The notes under the pieces are model-generated. The model had not been told where the DNA came from and did no database searches. It saw nothing but the letters and a program-made list of their open reading frames with translations. From NCBI GenBank assembly GCA_910577555.1, contig CAJTLF010000002.1:62001-126000 (forward strand): a stretch of DNA of 64,000 nucleotides, given 5' to 3'. Both the position numbers and the translations under genes were made by a program. The stretch's first letter is position 1; each line of letters starts with the position of its first letter. This DNA is from an uncultured Christensenella sp. Lineage in GTDB: Bacteria > Bacillota > Clostridia > Christensenellales > Borkfalkiaceae. Positions 34,241 through 41,079 of this stretch are shown here, piece by piece.

Positions 34241-34492
34241 ATGTGGGATTGTATTGCCGAAAGGGTTATTAAGGAAGGAAGATATATAATAGGCACGGGG
34301 AATACCGTGCGTGCCGCGGCGGCGTACTTCGGAATTTCCAAATCTACCGTACATAAAGACGTGAGTGAACGGTTGAAGGTTATCGATTGCGAATTGTTTG
34401 AAAAGGTGCGGGAAGTACTTGATAAAAATCTTTCGGAGCGGCATATTCGTGGGGGAATGGCGACGAGAGAGAAGTATTTGGGGAAGAAGTAA
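34241..34492 (+). CDS. spoIIID: Stage III sporulation protein D, mother-cell transcription regulator
   Basis: 83 residues: KEGRYIIGTGNTVRAAAAYF, then GISKSTVHKDVSERL (the recognition helix region), a leucine-rich helix, and the basic C-terminal ERHIRGGMATREKYLGKK, which in SpoIIID makes minor-groove contacts. In B. subtilis it activates and represses many sigma-E genes in the mother cell. The second of two in-frame ATGs is chosen because CGGAG lies seven bases before it. It is monocistronic and agrees with spoIIE in marking a sporulating organism. Confidence 0.95.
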   Translation: MWDCIAERVIKEGRYIIGTGNTVRAAAAYFGISKSTVHKDVSERLKVIDCELFEKVREVLDKNLSERHIRGGMATREKYLGKK

Positions 34493-34518
34493 TAGAAATA
34501 GCGGGTTGGATGATGGGA

Positions 34519-34625
34519 TTTTTCCGCAAGCGTCAAAATGACAAGTAAGACGCTCGCAATGACGAGAGAGAAAGGCTCACGCGCAATGACGGAGAGAGAT
34601 GCGACGGGATGGCAAGAGAGAGTGG
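34519..34625 (+). repeat. Degenerate intergenic repeats of the GTCATTGCGAG type
   Basis: Three imperfect units built on CAATGACGAGAGAGA: AATGACAAGTAAGACGCTCG, CAATGACGAGAGAGAAAGG and CAATGACGGAGAGAGATGCG. The reverse complement gives GTCATTGCGAGCG, the core of a short non-coding repeat found in many bacterial genomes. It lies between spoIIID and the activase gene and contains no open frame. Confidence 0.5.
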
Positions 34626-34667
34626 AATAATTTCATAAATTTTTCAGTAAAAAATATATTCATAAAA

Positions 34668-34696
34668 TTGAAAATTGTAAAACCGTGTGATATAAT
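34668..34696 (+). promoter_or_regulatory. Sigma-A promoter of the activase-dehydratase operon
   Basis: TTGAAA, 17-base spacer and exact TATAAT. The leader is about 30 bases, and no Shine-Dalgarno is evident before the GTG start. Confidence 0.75.
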
Positions 34697-34734
34697 TTAA
34701 ACGGAATATTTTATTTATTATACGGTGTTCTACG

Positions 34735-37665
34735 GTGAAACTTTTGGGAATAGACGTCGGTTCGACGACCGTTAAGGCGGCGGTAATCGACGGGAGCGGC
34801 AACTTAATATATTCGTCCTACGTGCGGCACTTTGCCAAGGTTAAGGAAACGGTGCTTGCCGAGCTTTCCGTAATAAAGGAAAAGTTCGGCGGGGAGTACG
34901 CAGTATCTATTACGGGCAGTGCGGGACTGGGACTTTCGGAACGCAGCGGTTTAAACTTCGTACAGGAAGTGCAGGCTGCGTTTATTGCGATTAAAAAACT
35001 TTACCCCGACGCGGATGCGGCGATAGAGCTTGGCGGTGAAGACGCTAAAATCATATTCATTACGGGCGGCGTGGAGCAGAGAATGAACGGCTCGTGCGCG
35101 GGCGGTACGGGCGCGTTCATAGACCAGATGGCGACCCTTTTAAATATCTCCGTGGAAGAGATGGACGAAATTTCGCTTGACGCGCAAAAGATTTACCCCA
35201 TTGCGTCGCGGTGCGGGGTGTTCGCCAAATCCGACATTCAGCCCTTATTGAATCAGGGGGCGAAAAAGTCTGATATAGCCGCTTCGATATTTCAGGCGGT
35301 GGTTGACCAGACGGTATCGGGACTGGCGCAGGGCAGAAAGATTAAGGGCAAAGTTTTATTTCTCGGCGGACCGCTATACTTTTTAAAGGGGTTGAGAAGG
35401 GCTTTCGTAAACACTCTCGGACTTAGCGGGGACGGTGCGGTATTTCCCGAAAACGCGCCCTGTTTTATGGCGATTGGCGCGGCGTACAACTCTTCCGTCG
35501 TGACACCCGAAAGCATAGATTGCATCATTTCCAAAATAAGCGGCGCGAAGGAAGGCGGGGAAATCACGCTTGGCAGGCGGCTTTTCGTGAGCAGGGAAGA
35601 GTATGCGGAGTTTGTGAAAAGACACCGCGCTACCGACCTGCAATTTGCCGATATTTCGGCTTATTCGGGCGACTGCTATCTGGGTATCGACAGCGGTTCG
35701 ACTACCACCAAGCTTATGCTGATTACTCCCGATTGCAAGATACTGTGGTCGCACTATCAGTCGAACAACGGGCAACCGCTGGATATAGTGGTTAAAAAGA
35801 TAAAAGAGCTTTACGCGCTTGGCGGCGGCAGGCTGAAAATACGCGGGAGCGCGGTGACGGGCTACGGCGAGGACCTGATTAAGAGCGCGATTAAAGCCGA
35901 TTTCGGCATAGTGGAGACGGTGGCGCACTTCAAAGCCGCCGTGCATTTCAACCCGAAAGTCGATTTTATTATCGATATAGGCGGGCAGGACATAAAGTGC
36001 TTTAAGATTAAAAACGGCGCGATTGACGGCATTATGCTGAACGAAGCGTGTTCTTCGGGGTGCGGTTCGTTCATACAGACCTTTGCGCGGGCGATGGGTA
36101 TGGAGATTGACAAGTTCGCCGAAAAGGGGCTGTTCGCGCAAAACCCCGTGGAGCTGGGTTCGCGCTGTACCGTATTTATGAACAGCGCGGTAAAGCAGGC
36201 GCAGAAGGAAGGGGCGAGCGTGGACGATATTTCCGCGGGACTTTCTGCTTCCATAGTAAAGAACGCTATTTACAAGGTTATTAGGGCGAAGAGCGCGGAC
36301 GAACTTGGGGAAAATATCGTCGTTCAGGGCGGTACTTTTCTTAACGACGCAGTTTTGCGCTCGTTCGAGCAGGAGACGGGAAAGAACGTTATCCGTCCCG
36401 GTATCGCGGGGCTTATGGGCGCGTTCGGCGCGGCGTTGTTCGCGATGGAAAATATCGGGGGAGAGAGTACTACCGCGACTGCGGAAGAGCTGGAGAGTTT
36501 CGGCTATACTTCGCGCGGCGCGAATTGCGGAAGGTGCACTTCAAACTGCAATATAAACGTGATAGGGTTCAGTGACGGCAGAAGGTTTATTTCGGGCAAC
36601 AAGTGCGAGCGCGGGGCGGGTATGAAGCCCTTGCTCGAAGATATGGATATATACGCATACAAGCAGTCCAAGCTGTACGAATGCGTGACGGATATGCCCG
36701 CGGGAAAGCCCAAAGGCAGGGTCGGTTTGCCCATGCAGCTTGGTATGTTCGAGCAGGCTCCATTATGGGCGGGATTTTTCGGGACGCTGGGATTCGAAGT
36801 GGTGCTTTCCGAAAAATCTTCGCGGCAGTTGTATTTTAAGGGACAGCACACGGTGGCGAGCGATACCGCCTGCTATCCCGCAAAGCTTATGCACGGGCAT
36901 ATAGAGAGCCTTCTGGACGCGGGCGTGGATTTTATATTTATGCCCTGCGAAACTTACAATATAGACGAGCATTGCTCGGTAAACCATTACAACTGTCCCG
37001 TGGTGGCGTATTATCCGGAACTGTTGCGGGCGAACAACGGTCGGCTGACGGGCGATAACTTTATTTCGCCGTATATAGATTTGAATATGAGAAAGAGCGC
37101 GGCGAAGACGCTTGCCGCGGCTCTGTCGCGCTATAAGTTTAAAAAGAGCGAAATTTTAAAGGCGTTGGACGCGGGTTTTGCGCGGCTGGACGGTTACCGC
37201 GCCGCAGTGCGCGCTAAGGCGGACGAGATACTCGGAAGGGCGGAAGCGGAGAACCGTCAGGCGGTGGTGCTTGCGGGCAGACCTTATCATCTCGACCCCG
37301 AAATTAATCACGGGATAAACAAGCTTTTAACTTCCTTGGGCGTTGCCGTTCTTTCCGAAGATTCGGTATTCGAAAAGGGGGATGCCGTAAAGGTTGACGT
37401 GCTTAACCAGTGGACTTACCACGCCCGACTTTACCGCGCCGCCGATTTCGTGAGCAGGCGGAAAAACGTAAATCTCGTTCAGCTCGTTTCGTTCGGGTGC
37501 GGGCTGGACGCCATAACTACCGACGAAGTGAGAGCTATTTTAGAGCGCAACGGAAAGCTTTACACTCAGATTAAAATTGACGAAATAAACAATCTTGGCG
37601 TGGTGAAAATCCGTCTGAGAAGTATGCTTGCGGCGATTGAAGAAGGTGCGAAAGATGAGCGTTAA
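34735..37665 (+). CDS. Large 2-hydroxyacyl-CoA dehydratase activase (double ASKHA domain)
   Basis: 976 residues with two ASKHA ATPase domains: LGIDVGSTTVKAAVID at the start and YLGIDSGSTTTKLMLI at about residue 315. Each carries the cysteines that hold the bridging [4Fe-4S] cluster in dimeric activases (GSCAGGTGAF with SRCGVFAKSD; SSGCGSFIQTF with SRCTVFMNS). A third part from about residue 580, with CGRCTSNCNINV and GQHTVASDTACYPAKLMHGH, resembles the BcrC/HgdB-type fold fused to these long proteins. Activases drive ATP-dependent single-electron transfer to the dehydratase. The physiological reaction of this long form is not established. The GTG start lacks a clear ribosome site, and the next gene overlaps the end by 11 bases. 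Confidence 0.85.
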   Translation: MKLLGIDVGSTTVKAAVIDGSGNLIYSSYVRHFAKVKETVLAELSVIKEKFGGEYAVSITGSAGLGLSERSGLNFVQEVQAAFIAIKKLYPDADAAIELGGEDAKIIFITGGVEQRMNGSCAGGTGAFIDQMATLLNISVEEMDEISLDAQKIYPIASRCGVFAKSDIQPLLNQGAKKSDIAASIFQAVVDQTVSGLAQGRKIKGKVLFLGGPLYFLKGLRRAFVNTLGLSGDGAVFPENAPCFMAIGAAYNSSVVTPESIDCIISKISGAKEGGEITLGRRLFVSREEYAEFVKRHRATDLQFADISAYSGDCYLGIDSGSTTTKLMLITPDCKILWSHYQSNNGQPLDIVVKKIKELYALGGGRLKIRGSAVTGYGEDLIKSAIKADFGIVETVAHFKAAVHFNPKVDFIIDIGGQDIKCFKIKNGAIDGIMLNEACSSGCGSFIQTFARAMGMEIDKFAEKGLFAQNPVELGSRCTVFMNSAVKQAQKEGASVDDISAGLSASIVKNAIYKVIRAKSADELGENIVVQGGTFLNDAVLRSFEQETGKNVIRPGIAGLMGAFGAALFAMENIGGESTTATAEELESFGYTSRGANCGRCTSNCNINVIGFSDGRRFISGNKCERGAGMKPLLEDMDIYAYKQSKLYECVTDMPAGKPKGRVGLPMQLGMFEQAPLWAGFFGTLGFEVVLSEKSSRQLYFKGQHTVASDTACYPAKLMHGHIESLLDAGVDFIFMPCETYNIDEHCSVNHYNCPVVAYYPELLRANNGRLTGDNFISPYIDLNMRKSAAKTLAAALSRYKFKKSEILKALDAGFARLDGYRAAVRAKADEILGRAEAENRQAVVLAGRPYHLDPEINHGINKLLTSLGVAVLSEDSVFEKGDAVKVDVLNQWTYHARLYRAADFVSRRKNVNLVQLVSFGCGLDAITTDEVRAILERNGKLYTQIKIDEINNLGVVKIRLRSMLAAIEEGAKDER

Positions 37666-38917
37666 AGATTATACTACCGCATATCCCAAGTGGAACGCGG
37701 AAATGAAGGCGACGCATAAAATTCTCGTACCCGATATGCTGCCCTATCATTTTGCGATAATCGAAAGGGTGATGCGGTTGCACGGGTACGATTTGGAAAT
37801 ACTCAAAAACAAGACGCGGACGGTTATCGACGAAGGGCTTAAGCACGTGCATAACGATACCTGTTATCCCTGTCTTTGCGTGGTGGGGCAGTATATCGAC
37901 GCGCTGAAGAGCGGGAAGTACGACCTTAAAAAGACTGCCGTACTCATAACCCAGACGGGCGGCGGGTGCAGGGCGTCTAACTATACTCCGCTTATAAGAA
38001 AGGCGTTGAAGGAAGAATTTCCCGAAGTTCCCGTGGTTTCCATTAACTTTTCGGGGCTGGAAAAGGACAGCTCGTTGAAAATCGGAGCGAAGTTGTTTTT
38101 AAAGCTTGCGTACGCTATTTTGTACGGCGACACCGTTATGTGGTGTTACAATCAGACCAAGCCTTACGAAGTTACCGCAGGCGATGCGGACGCGGCGCGG
38201 GAGAGAGCGGTAAATTTAATTGCGGACAAGTTCGAAAAGGGCGGGTACGCCAAATATAAGAAAGTAAACAGAGAGATTATCGCCGAGTTTGCGCGGGTGG
38301 AGAGACGGCGCGAAAAGAAAGTGAAGGTCGGCATAGTGGGCGAGATTTACGTGAAGTATTCGGGGCTGGGGAATAACGAGCTGGAGAAGTTTCTGCTTTC
38401 GGAAAACTGCGAGCCCGTAGTGCCTGCGCTTCTGGACTTTATTTTATACTGCATTATAAACGTTGTGAACGATGCAAAATTGTACGGACGCGGCAAGGGG
38501 ACGGCGTTTATCTATAAGTTCGTTTACCGTTTGGTGCGGCGTATGCAGAAAAACGTTATTAAAATTTTCGGGCGGGAAGGCAGTTTCGAGCCTTTGCACG
38601 ATTTCGAGCATTTGCGCAGTTGTGCGGACAAGGTTATAAATCAGGGCGTGAAGATGGGCGAAGGCTGGCTTATTCCCGCGGAGATGGCGGCACTTGCCGA
38701 GAGCGGGGTTTTGAACGTGGTGTGCGCGCAACCGTTCGGGTGTCTGCCAAACCATATTGCGGGTAAGGGAACGGTGAGAACGCTGAAAAAGCTTTACCCC
38801 GACGAGAATATAGTTGCGGTGGATTACGACCCTTCGGCTACCAAAGTAAATCAGGAAAACAGAATTAAGCTTATGCTTGCAACCGCAAGGGAAAATAATG
38901 GACGAATAAATAATTAA
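37655..38917 (+). CDS. 2-hydroxyacyl-CoA dehydratase-like protein, partner of the activase
   Basis: 420 residues of the HgdB/BcrC-related fold: ILVPDMLPYHFAIIERVMR, HNDTCYPCLCVVGQYIDAL and LITQTGGGCRASNY carry cysteines able to bind an iron-sulfur cluster, and CAQPFGCLPNHIAGKGTVR is the conserved C-terminal motif. The chosen ATG overlaps the upstream activase gene and has AAGGTG before it. These two genes are regularly adjacent in Clostridia. There are no CoA-transferase, acyl-CoA dehydrogenase or amino-acid fermentation genes around, so a role in classic 2-hydroxyglutarate fermentation is not supported here. Confidence 0.82.
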   Translation: MSVKDYTTAYPKWNAEMKATHKILVPDMLPYHFAIIERVMRLHGYDLEILKNKTRTVIDEGLKHVHNDTCYPCLCVVGQYIDALKSGKYDLKKTAVLITQTGGGCRASNYTPLIRKALKEEFPEVPVVSINFSGLEKDSSLKIGAKLFLKLAYAILYGDTVMWCYNQTKPYEVTAGDADAARERAVNLIADKFEKGGYAKYKKVNREIIAEFARVERRREKKVKVGIVGEIYVKYSGLGNNELEKFLLSENCEPVVPALLDFILYCIINVVNDAKLYGRGKGTAFIYKFVYRLVRRMQKNVIKIFGREGSFEPLHDFEHLRSCADKVINQGVKMGEGWLIPAEMAALAESGVLNVVCAQPFGCLPNHIAGKGTVRTLKKLYPDENIVAVDYDPSATKVNQENRIKLMLATARENNGRINN

Positions 38918-38964
38918 CGTCAAAGCGACCTGATTTTCTGTGAATTCAATAACTAATCATATTA

Positions 38965-38995
38965 AAAAGAGTCAAGCATCAGCTTGGCTCTTTTA
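38965..38995 (+). terminator. Terminator of the activase-dehydratase operon
   Basis: Stem AAAAGAGTCAAGC / GCTTGGCTCTTTT (one G-T type mismatch) with loop ATCA and a short T run built into the right arm. It marks the left boundary of the AT-rich island that holds brnTA. Confidence 0.75.
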
Positions 38996-39137
38996 TGTAA
39001 TCCGTGTACTATTTTTAGGACATCGTATCAAATTTACGAGTAAATATAAGTTGGTATTCAGCAGCAGAGGAAAATGTCGCGTCCGACAAAATATAAATAA
39101 GTTTGAACAGTAAATAGATTTAATTTGTATAAAAGTC

Positions 39138-39172
39138 TTGACAAATACATATAATATAATTATAATATAATT
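39138..39172 (+). promoter_or_regulatory. brnTA promoter with tandem 11-bp repeat
   Basis: Exact TTGACA, 17-base spacer and exact TATAAT at 39161-39166. A perfect tandem repeat ATAATATAATT x2 (39151-39172) covers the -10 and ends on the base before the brnT ATG. Transcription would begin at or within a few bases of that ATG, so the mRNA is probably leaderless. The repeat is a natural candidate operator for BrnA autorepression. Confidence 0.7.
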
Positions 39173-39466
39173 ATGGAAGAAATAAGTTTTGAATGGGATG
39201 CAAACAAAAACGAAATAAATAAAAATAAGCATAAAATTTCGTTTGACGAGGCAAAAACCGTATTTTATGACGAACAAGCATTGATAATCGACGACCCTGA
39301 ACATTCCGCAGAGGAAGAGCAATTTATTATTCTCGGATTCAGTACGCAAGCAAACTTACTTGTCGTCTGTCATTGTTATAGAGCTGCCGATATGGTAATA
39401 AGAATTATATCTGCGAGAAAAGCTACTAAAAACGAAGCAAAATATTATGAAAAGAGAGGTGATTAA
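39173..39466 (+). CDS. brnT: BrnT family ribonuclease toxin
   Basis: 97 residues matching BrnT: FEWDANKNEINKNKHKISFD at the start, VFYDEQALIIDDPEHS in the middle, and the catalytic-end RIISARKATKNEAKYYEKR. BrnT is a RelE-fold endoribonuclease that halts translation and is neutralised by BrnA. All conserved parts are present, so it looks active. The coding region is much richer in A and T than its neighbours, which suggests horizontal acquisition. No Shine-Dalgarno precedes the ATG. Confidence 0.9.
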   Translation: MEEISFEWDANKNEINKNKHKISFDEAKTVFYDEQALIIDDPEHSAEEEQFIILGFSTQANLLVVCHCYRAADMVIRIISARKATKNEAKYYEKRGD

Positions 39467-39467
39467 A

Positions 39468-39677
39468 ATGATGAATGAATATGATTTTTCAAAATCAAGA
39501 CCAAATCCTTATGTTAAGAAGTTAAAAAAGCAAATAACTATAAATCTTGACAATGATACTATCGATTATTTTAAAGGACTATCGCAGAGTACGGGTATAC
39601 CTTATCAAACACTTATAAATTTATTTCTTGCCGACTGTGCAAAGAATAAAAAGCAGCTTACGGTTGCATGGAAATAA
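39468..39677 (+). CDS. brnA: BrnA family antitoxin (CopG/ribbon-helix-helix)
   Basis: 69 residues: YDFSKSRPNPYVKKLKKQ is the toxin-binding BrnA opening, and ITINLDNDTIDYFKGLSQST plus GIPYQTLINLFLADC is the ribbon-helix-helix DNA-binding domain. It wraps BrnT and represses the operon promoter. The start is taken as the first of two ATGs after AGAGGTGAT, one base behind the brnT stop; an ATG 21 bases earlier would overlap brnT and ignore that site. A terminator follows 14 bases after the stop. Confidence 0.9.
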   Translation: MMNEYDFSKSRPNPYVKKLKKQITINLDNDTIDYFKGLSQSTGIPYQTLINLFLADCAKNKKQLTVAWK

Positions 39678-39691
39678 ACGTAATAAATTTA

Positions 39692-39720
39692 AACGGCAGT
39701 TTATACTGCCGTTATTTTTT
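39692..39720 (+). terminator. Terminator of brnTA
   Basis: Perfect 9-bp stem AACGGCAGT / ACTGCCGTT with loop TTAT, followed by ATTTTTTT. Confidence 0.88.
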
Positions 39721-39927
39721 TGTCCTTAGCCGATTGCGGTGGGCGCGAAGTATGCAGGTTTATTTGTTAAAATGAAAATCCGTATCATTTTATATTAACG
39801 ATAAAGTAAAAGATTTTGGCTTGCGTAAAATATTAACGCAAAAATAACTGTAAAACTTGTAAAAACGTTAATAAACAACAAAAATTATTCAAAAAAAAGT
39901 TATTTTAAATAATTTTATGAAAATGTA

Positions 39928-39956
39928 TTTACATTAACGATAATGTATGTTATAAT
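39928..39956 (+). promoter_or_regulatory. Promoter with overlapping LacI-family operator
   Basis: TTTACA, 17-base spacer and exact TATAAT. ACATTAACGATAATGT (39931-39946) overlaps the -35 and spacer: half-sites ACATTA/TAATGT around a central CG, the layout of LacI-family operators. A bound repressor would block this promoter, which drives the regulator itself and probably the whole downstream locus. Confidence 0.7.
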
Positions 39957-39990
39957 GCTTTTGACAATGAAAATATAGCCCGAATTGGCA

Positions 39991-40037
39991 CGAAAAGGCG
40001 CCTTTTCGTTGTTGTTAGCATTACCTGCTAACAACAA
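39991..40037 (+). repeat. Two back-to-back perfect palindromes in the LacI-gene leader
   Basis: First CGAAAAGGCGCCTTTTCG, an 18-bp perfect palindrome; directly after it a 12-bp inverted repeat TTGTTGTTAGCA / TGCTAACAACAA with loop TTACC. Both lie in the transcribed leader, about 30-75 bases after the predicted start. There is no T run after them, so they are not ordinary terminators. They may be RNA stems controlling stability or readthrough, or a second operator pair. Confidence 0.65.
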
Positions 40038-40079
40038 AAAACATTTATCGGATTAAAAAAATTAAACGGAGCGGATAAA

Positions 40080-41048
40080 ATGCAGAACGTAAGAGTAACT
40101 ACTTTGAGCGACATAGCGGAGCGTATGGGCATCTCGGTCAACACGGTAAGCCGCGCTTTAAGGAACTGCTCGGATATCGGCGCGTCTACAAAGGCGGCGG
40201 TCAAAAAGATTGCCGACGAAATGGGTTATCAGCCAAATAAAGTCGCAAGCTTTATGCGTACGAAAAAATCGAATATTATTGCCGTAGTTATTTCGTCGCT
40301 AAGCAATCCGTTTTTCTCTATCAGTTTGGATTTTGTGTTCGATTATCTTACGAAAAAGAATTATCATCCGTTGATAATAGTTAAAAAGGAAGGCGACCTG
40401 TCGGTTGAAGAGGTTGTCCGCTGTATGCAGAGCGGTGCGTGCGGAATTCTTACGTTTATTGACCTTGATGAAGAAACTGCGGATTATTGCGAAACTTATA
40501 AAATTCCCGTTCTTCTATGCGGTTCCCGTCCACGCGACGAGCGGATAAGCGCAGTGTATTCCGATGATAACCGTTGCGGAAAGCTCGTTGCACAGGAAGC
40601 CGTTTCTCACGGCGCTAAAAATCCCTGTTATATAAACGGCGCACTGTCCGACCTGAACAACGGCAGAAGAAACGGTTTTATAAAAGTTTTGGAAAATGCG
40701 GGTATTCACTGCGACAGTTATGAGTTCGACTATGAAGACAGAGAGGCGAGCGCAGAGTCGATTAAAAGGCAAATAGAGGACAACGCAAACGACTTTATTT
40801 TCTGTTTTAACGACGAAATAGCAACGGTTATGCTTAAAGCCTTTGACGCGGACGGCGGTTTTAAAGGCGAGATTTTCGGCGTCGACGGCATATCGAAATA
40901 TCTGCCCTATTCGAGGAGCGTTAACAGCGTGGGGGGAGATCTTCAAAGCATAGCAAATCGTTGCGGGCATATACTTCTTGAAAAGGTTGAAAAAGGCGAC
41001 GTGAAAATTGTACGCGAAGTATTCCCGACGGAAATTATATTGAGATAA
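40080..41048 (+). CDS. LacI-family transcription regulator of the glycan locus
   Basis: 322 residues. The N-terminal helix-turn-helix reads TLSDIAERMGISVNTVSRAL, with the hinge helix in YQPNKVASFMRTKKSN, then a periplasmic-binding-like sensor domain: IIAVVISSLSNPFFS, ACGILTFIDLDEETAD, and VYSDDNRCGKLVAQEAV, ending FGVDGISKYL. It is expected to repress the downstream genes until a sugar derived from the imported glycan binds. The operator overlapping its own promoter supports autoregulation. It starts 8 bases after GGAG, and its stop is 31 bases before the ATPase gene. Confidence 0.93.
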   Translation: MQNVRVTTLSDIAERMGISVNTVSRALRNCSDIGASTKAAVKKIADEMGYQPNKVASFMRTKKSNIIAVVISSLSNPFFSISLDFVFDYLTKKNYHPLIIVKKEGDLSVEEVVRCMQSGACGILTFIDLDEETADYCETYKIPVLLCGSRPRDERISAVYSDDNRCGKLVAQEAVSHGAKNPCYINGALSDLNNGRRNGFIKVLENAGIHCDSYEFDYEDREASAESIKRQIEDNANDFIFCFNDEIATVMLKAFDADGGFKGEIFGVDGISKYLPYSRSVNSVGGDLQSIANRCGHILLEKVEKGDVKIVREVFPTEIILR

Positions 41049-41079
41049 AAACCGCAAGGTTTAAAGATAAAAGGAGAAA

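Larger units (their letters stand above)
39721..40079 (+). other. Regulatory intergenic region before the LacI-family gene
   Basis: About 360 bases, AT-rich, without a credible gene. The core TTAACGATAA occurs twice (39795-39804 and 39934-39943), with looser relatives TTAACGCAA and CGTTAATAA between. The right third holds a promoter, an operator-like palindrome and two perfect hairpins in the leader, described separately. The left part shows only A/T runs. Confidence 0.6.
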
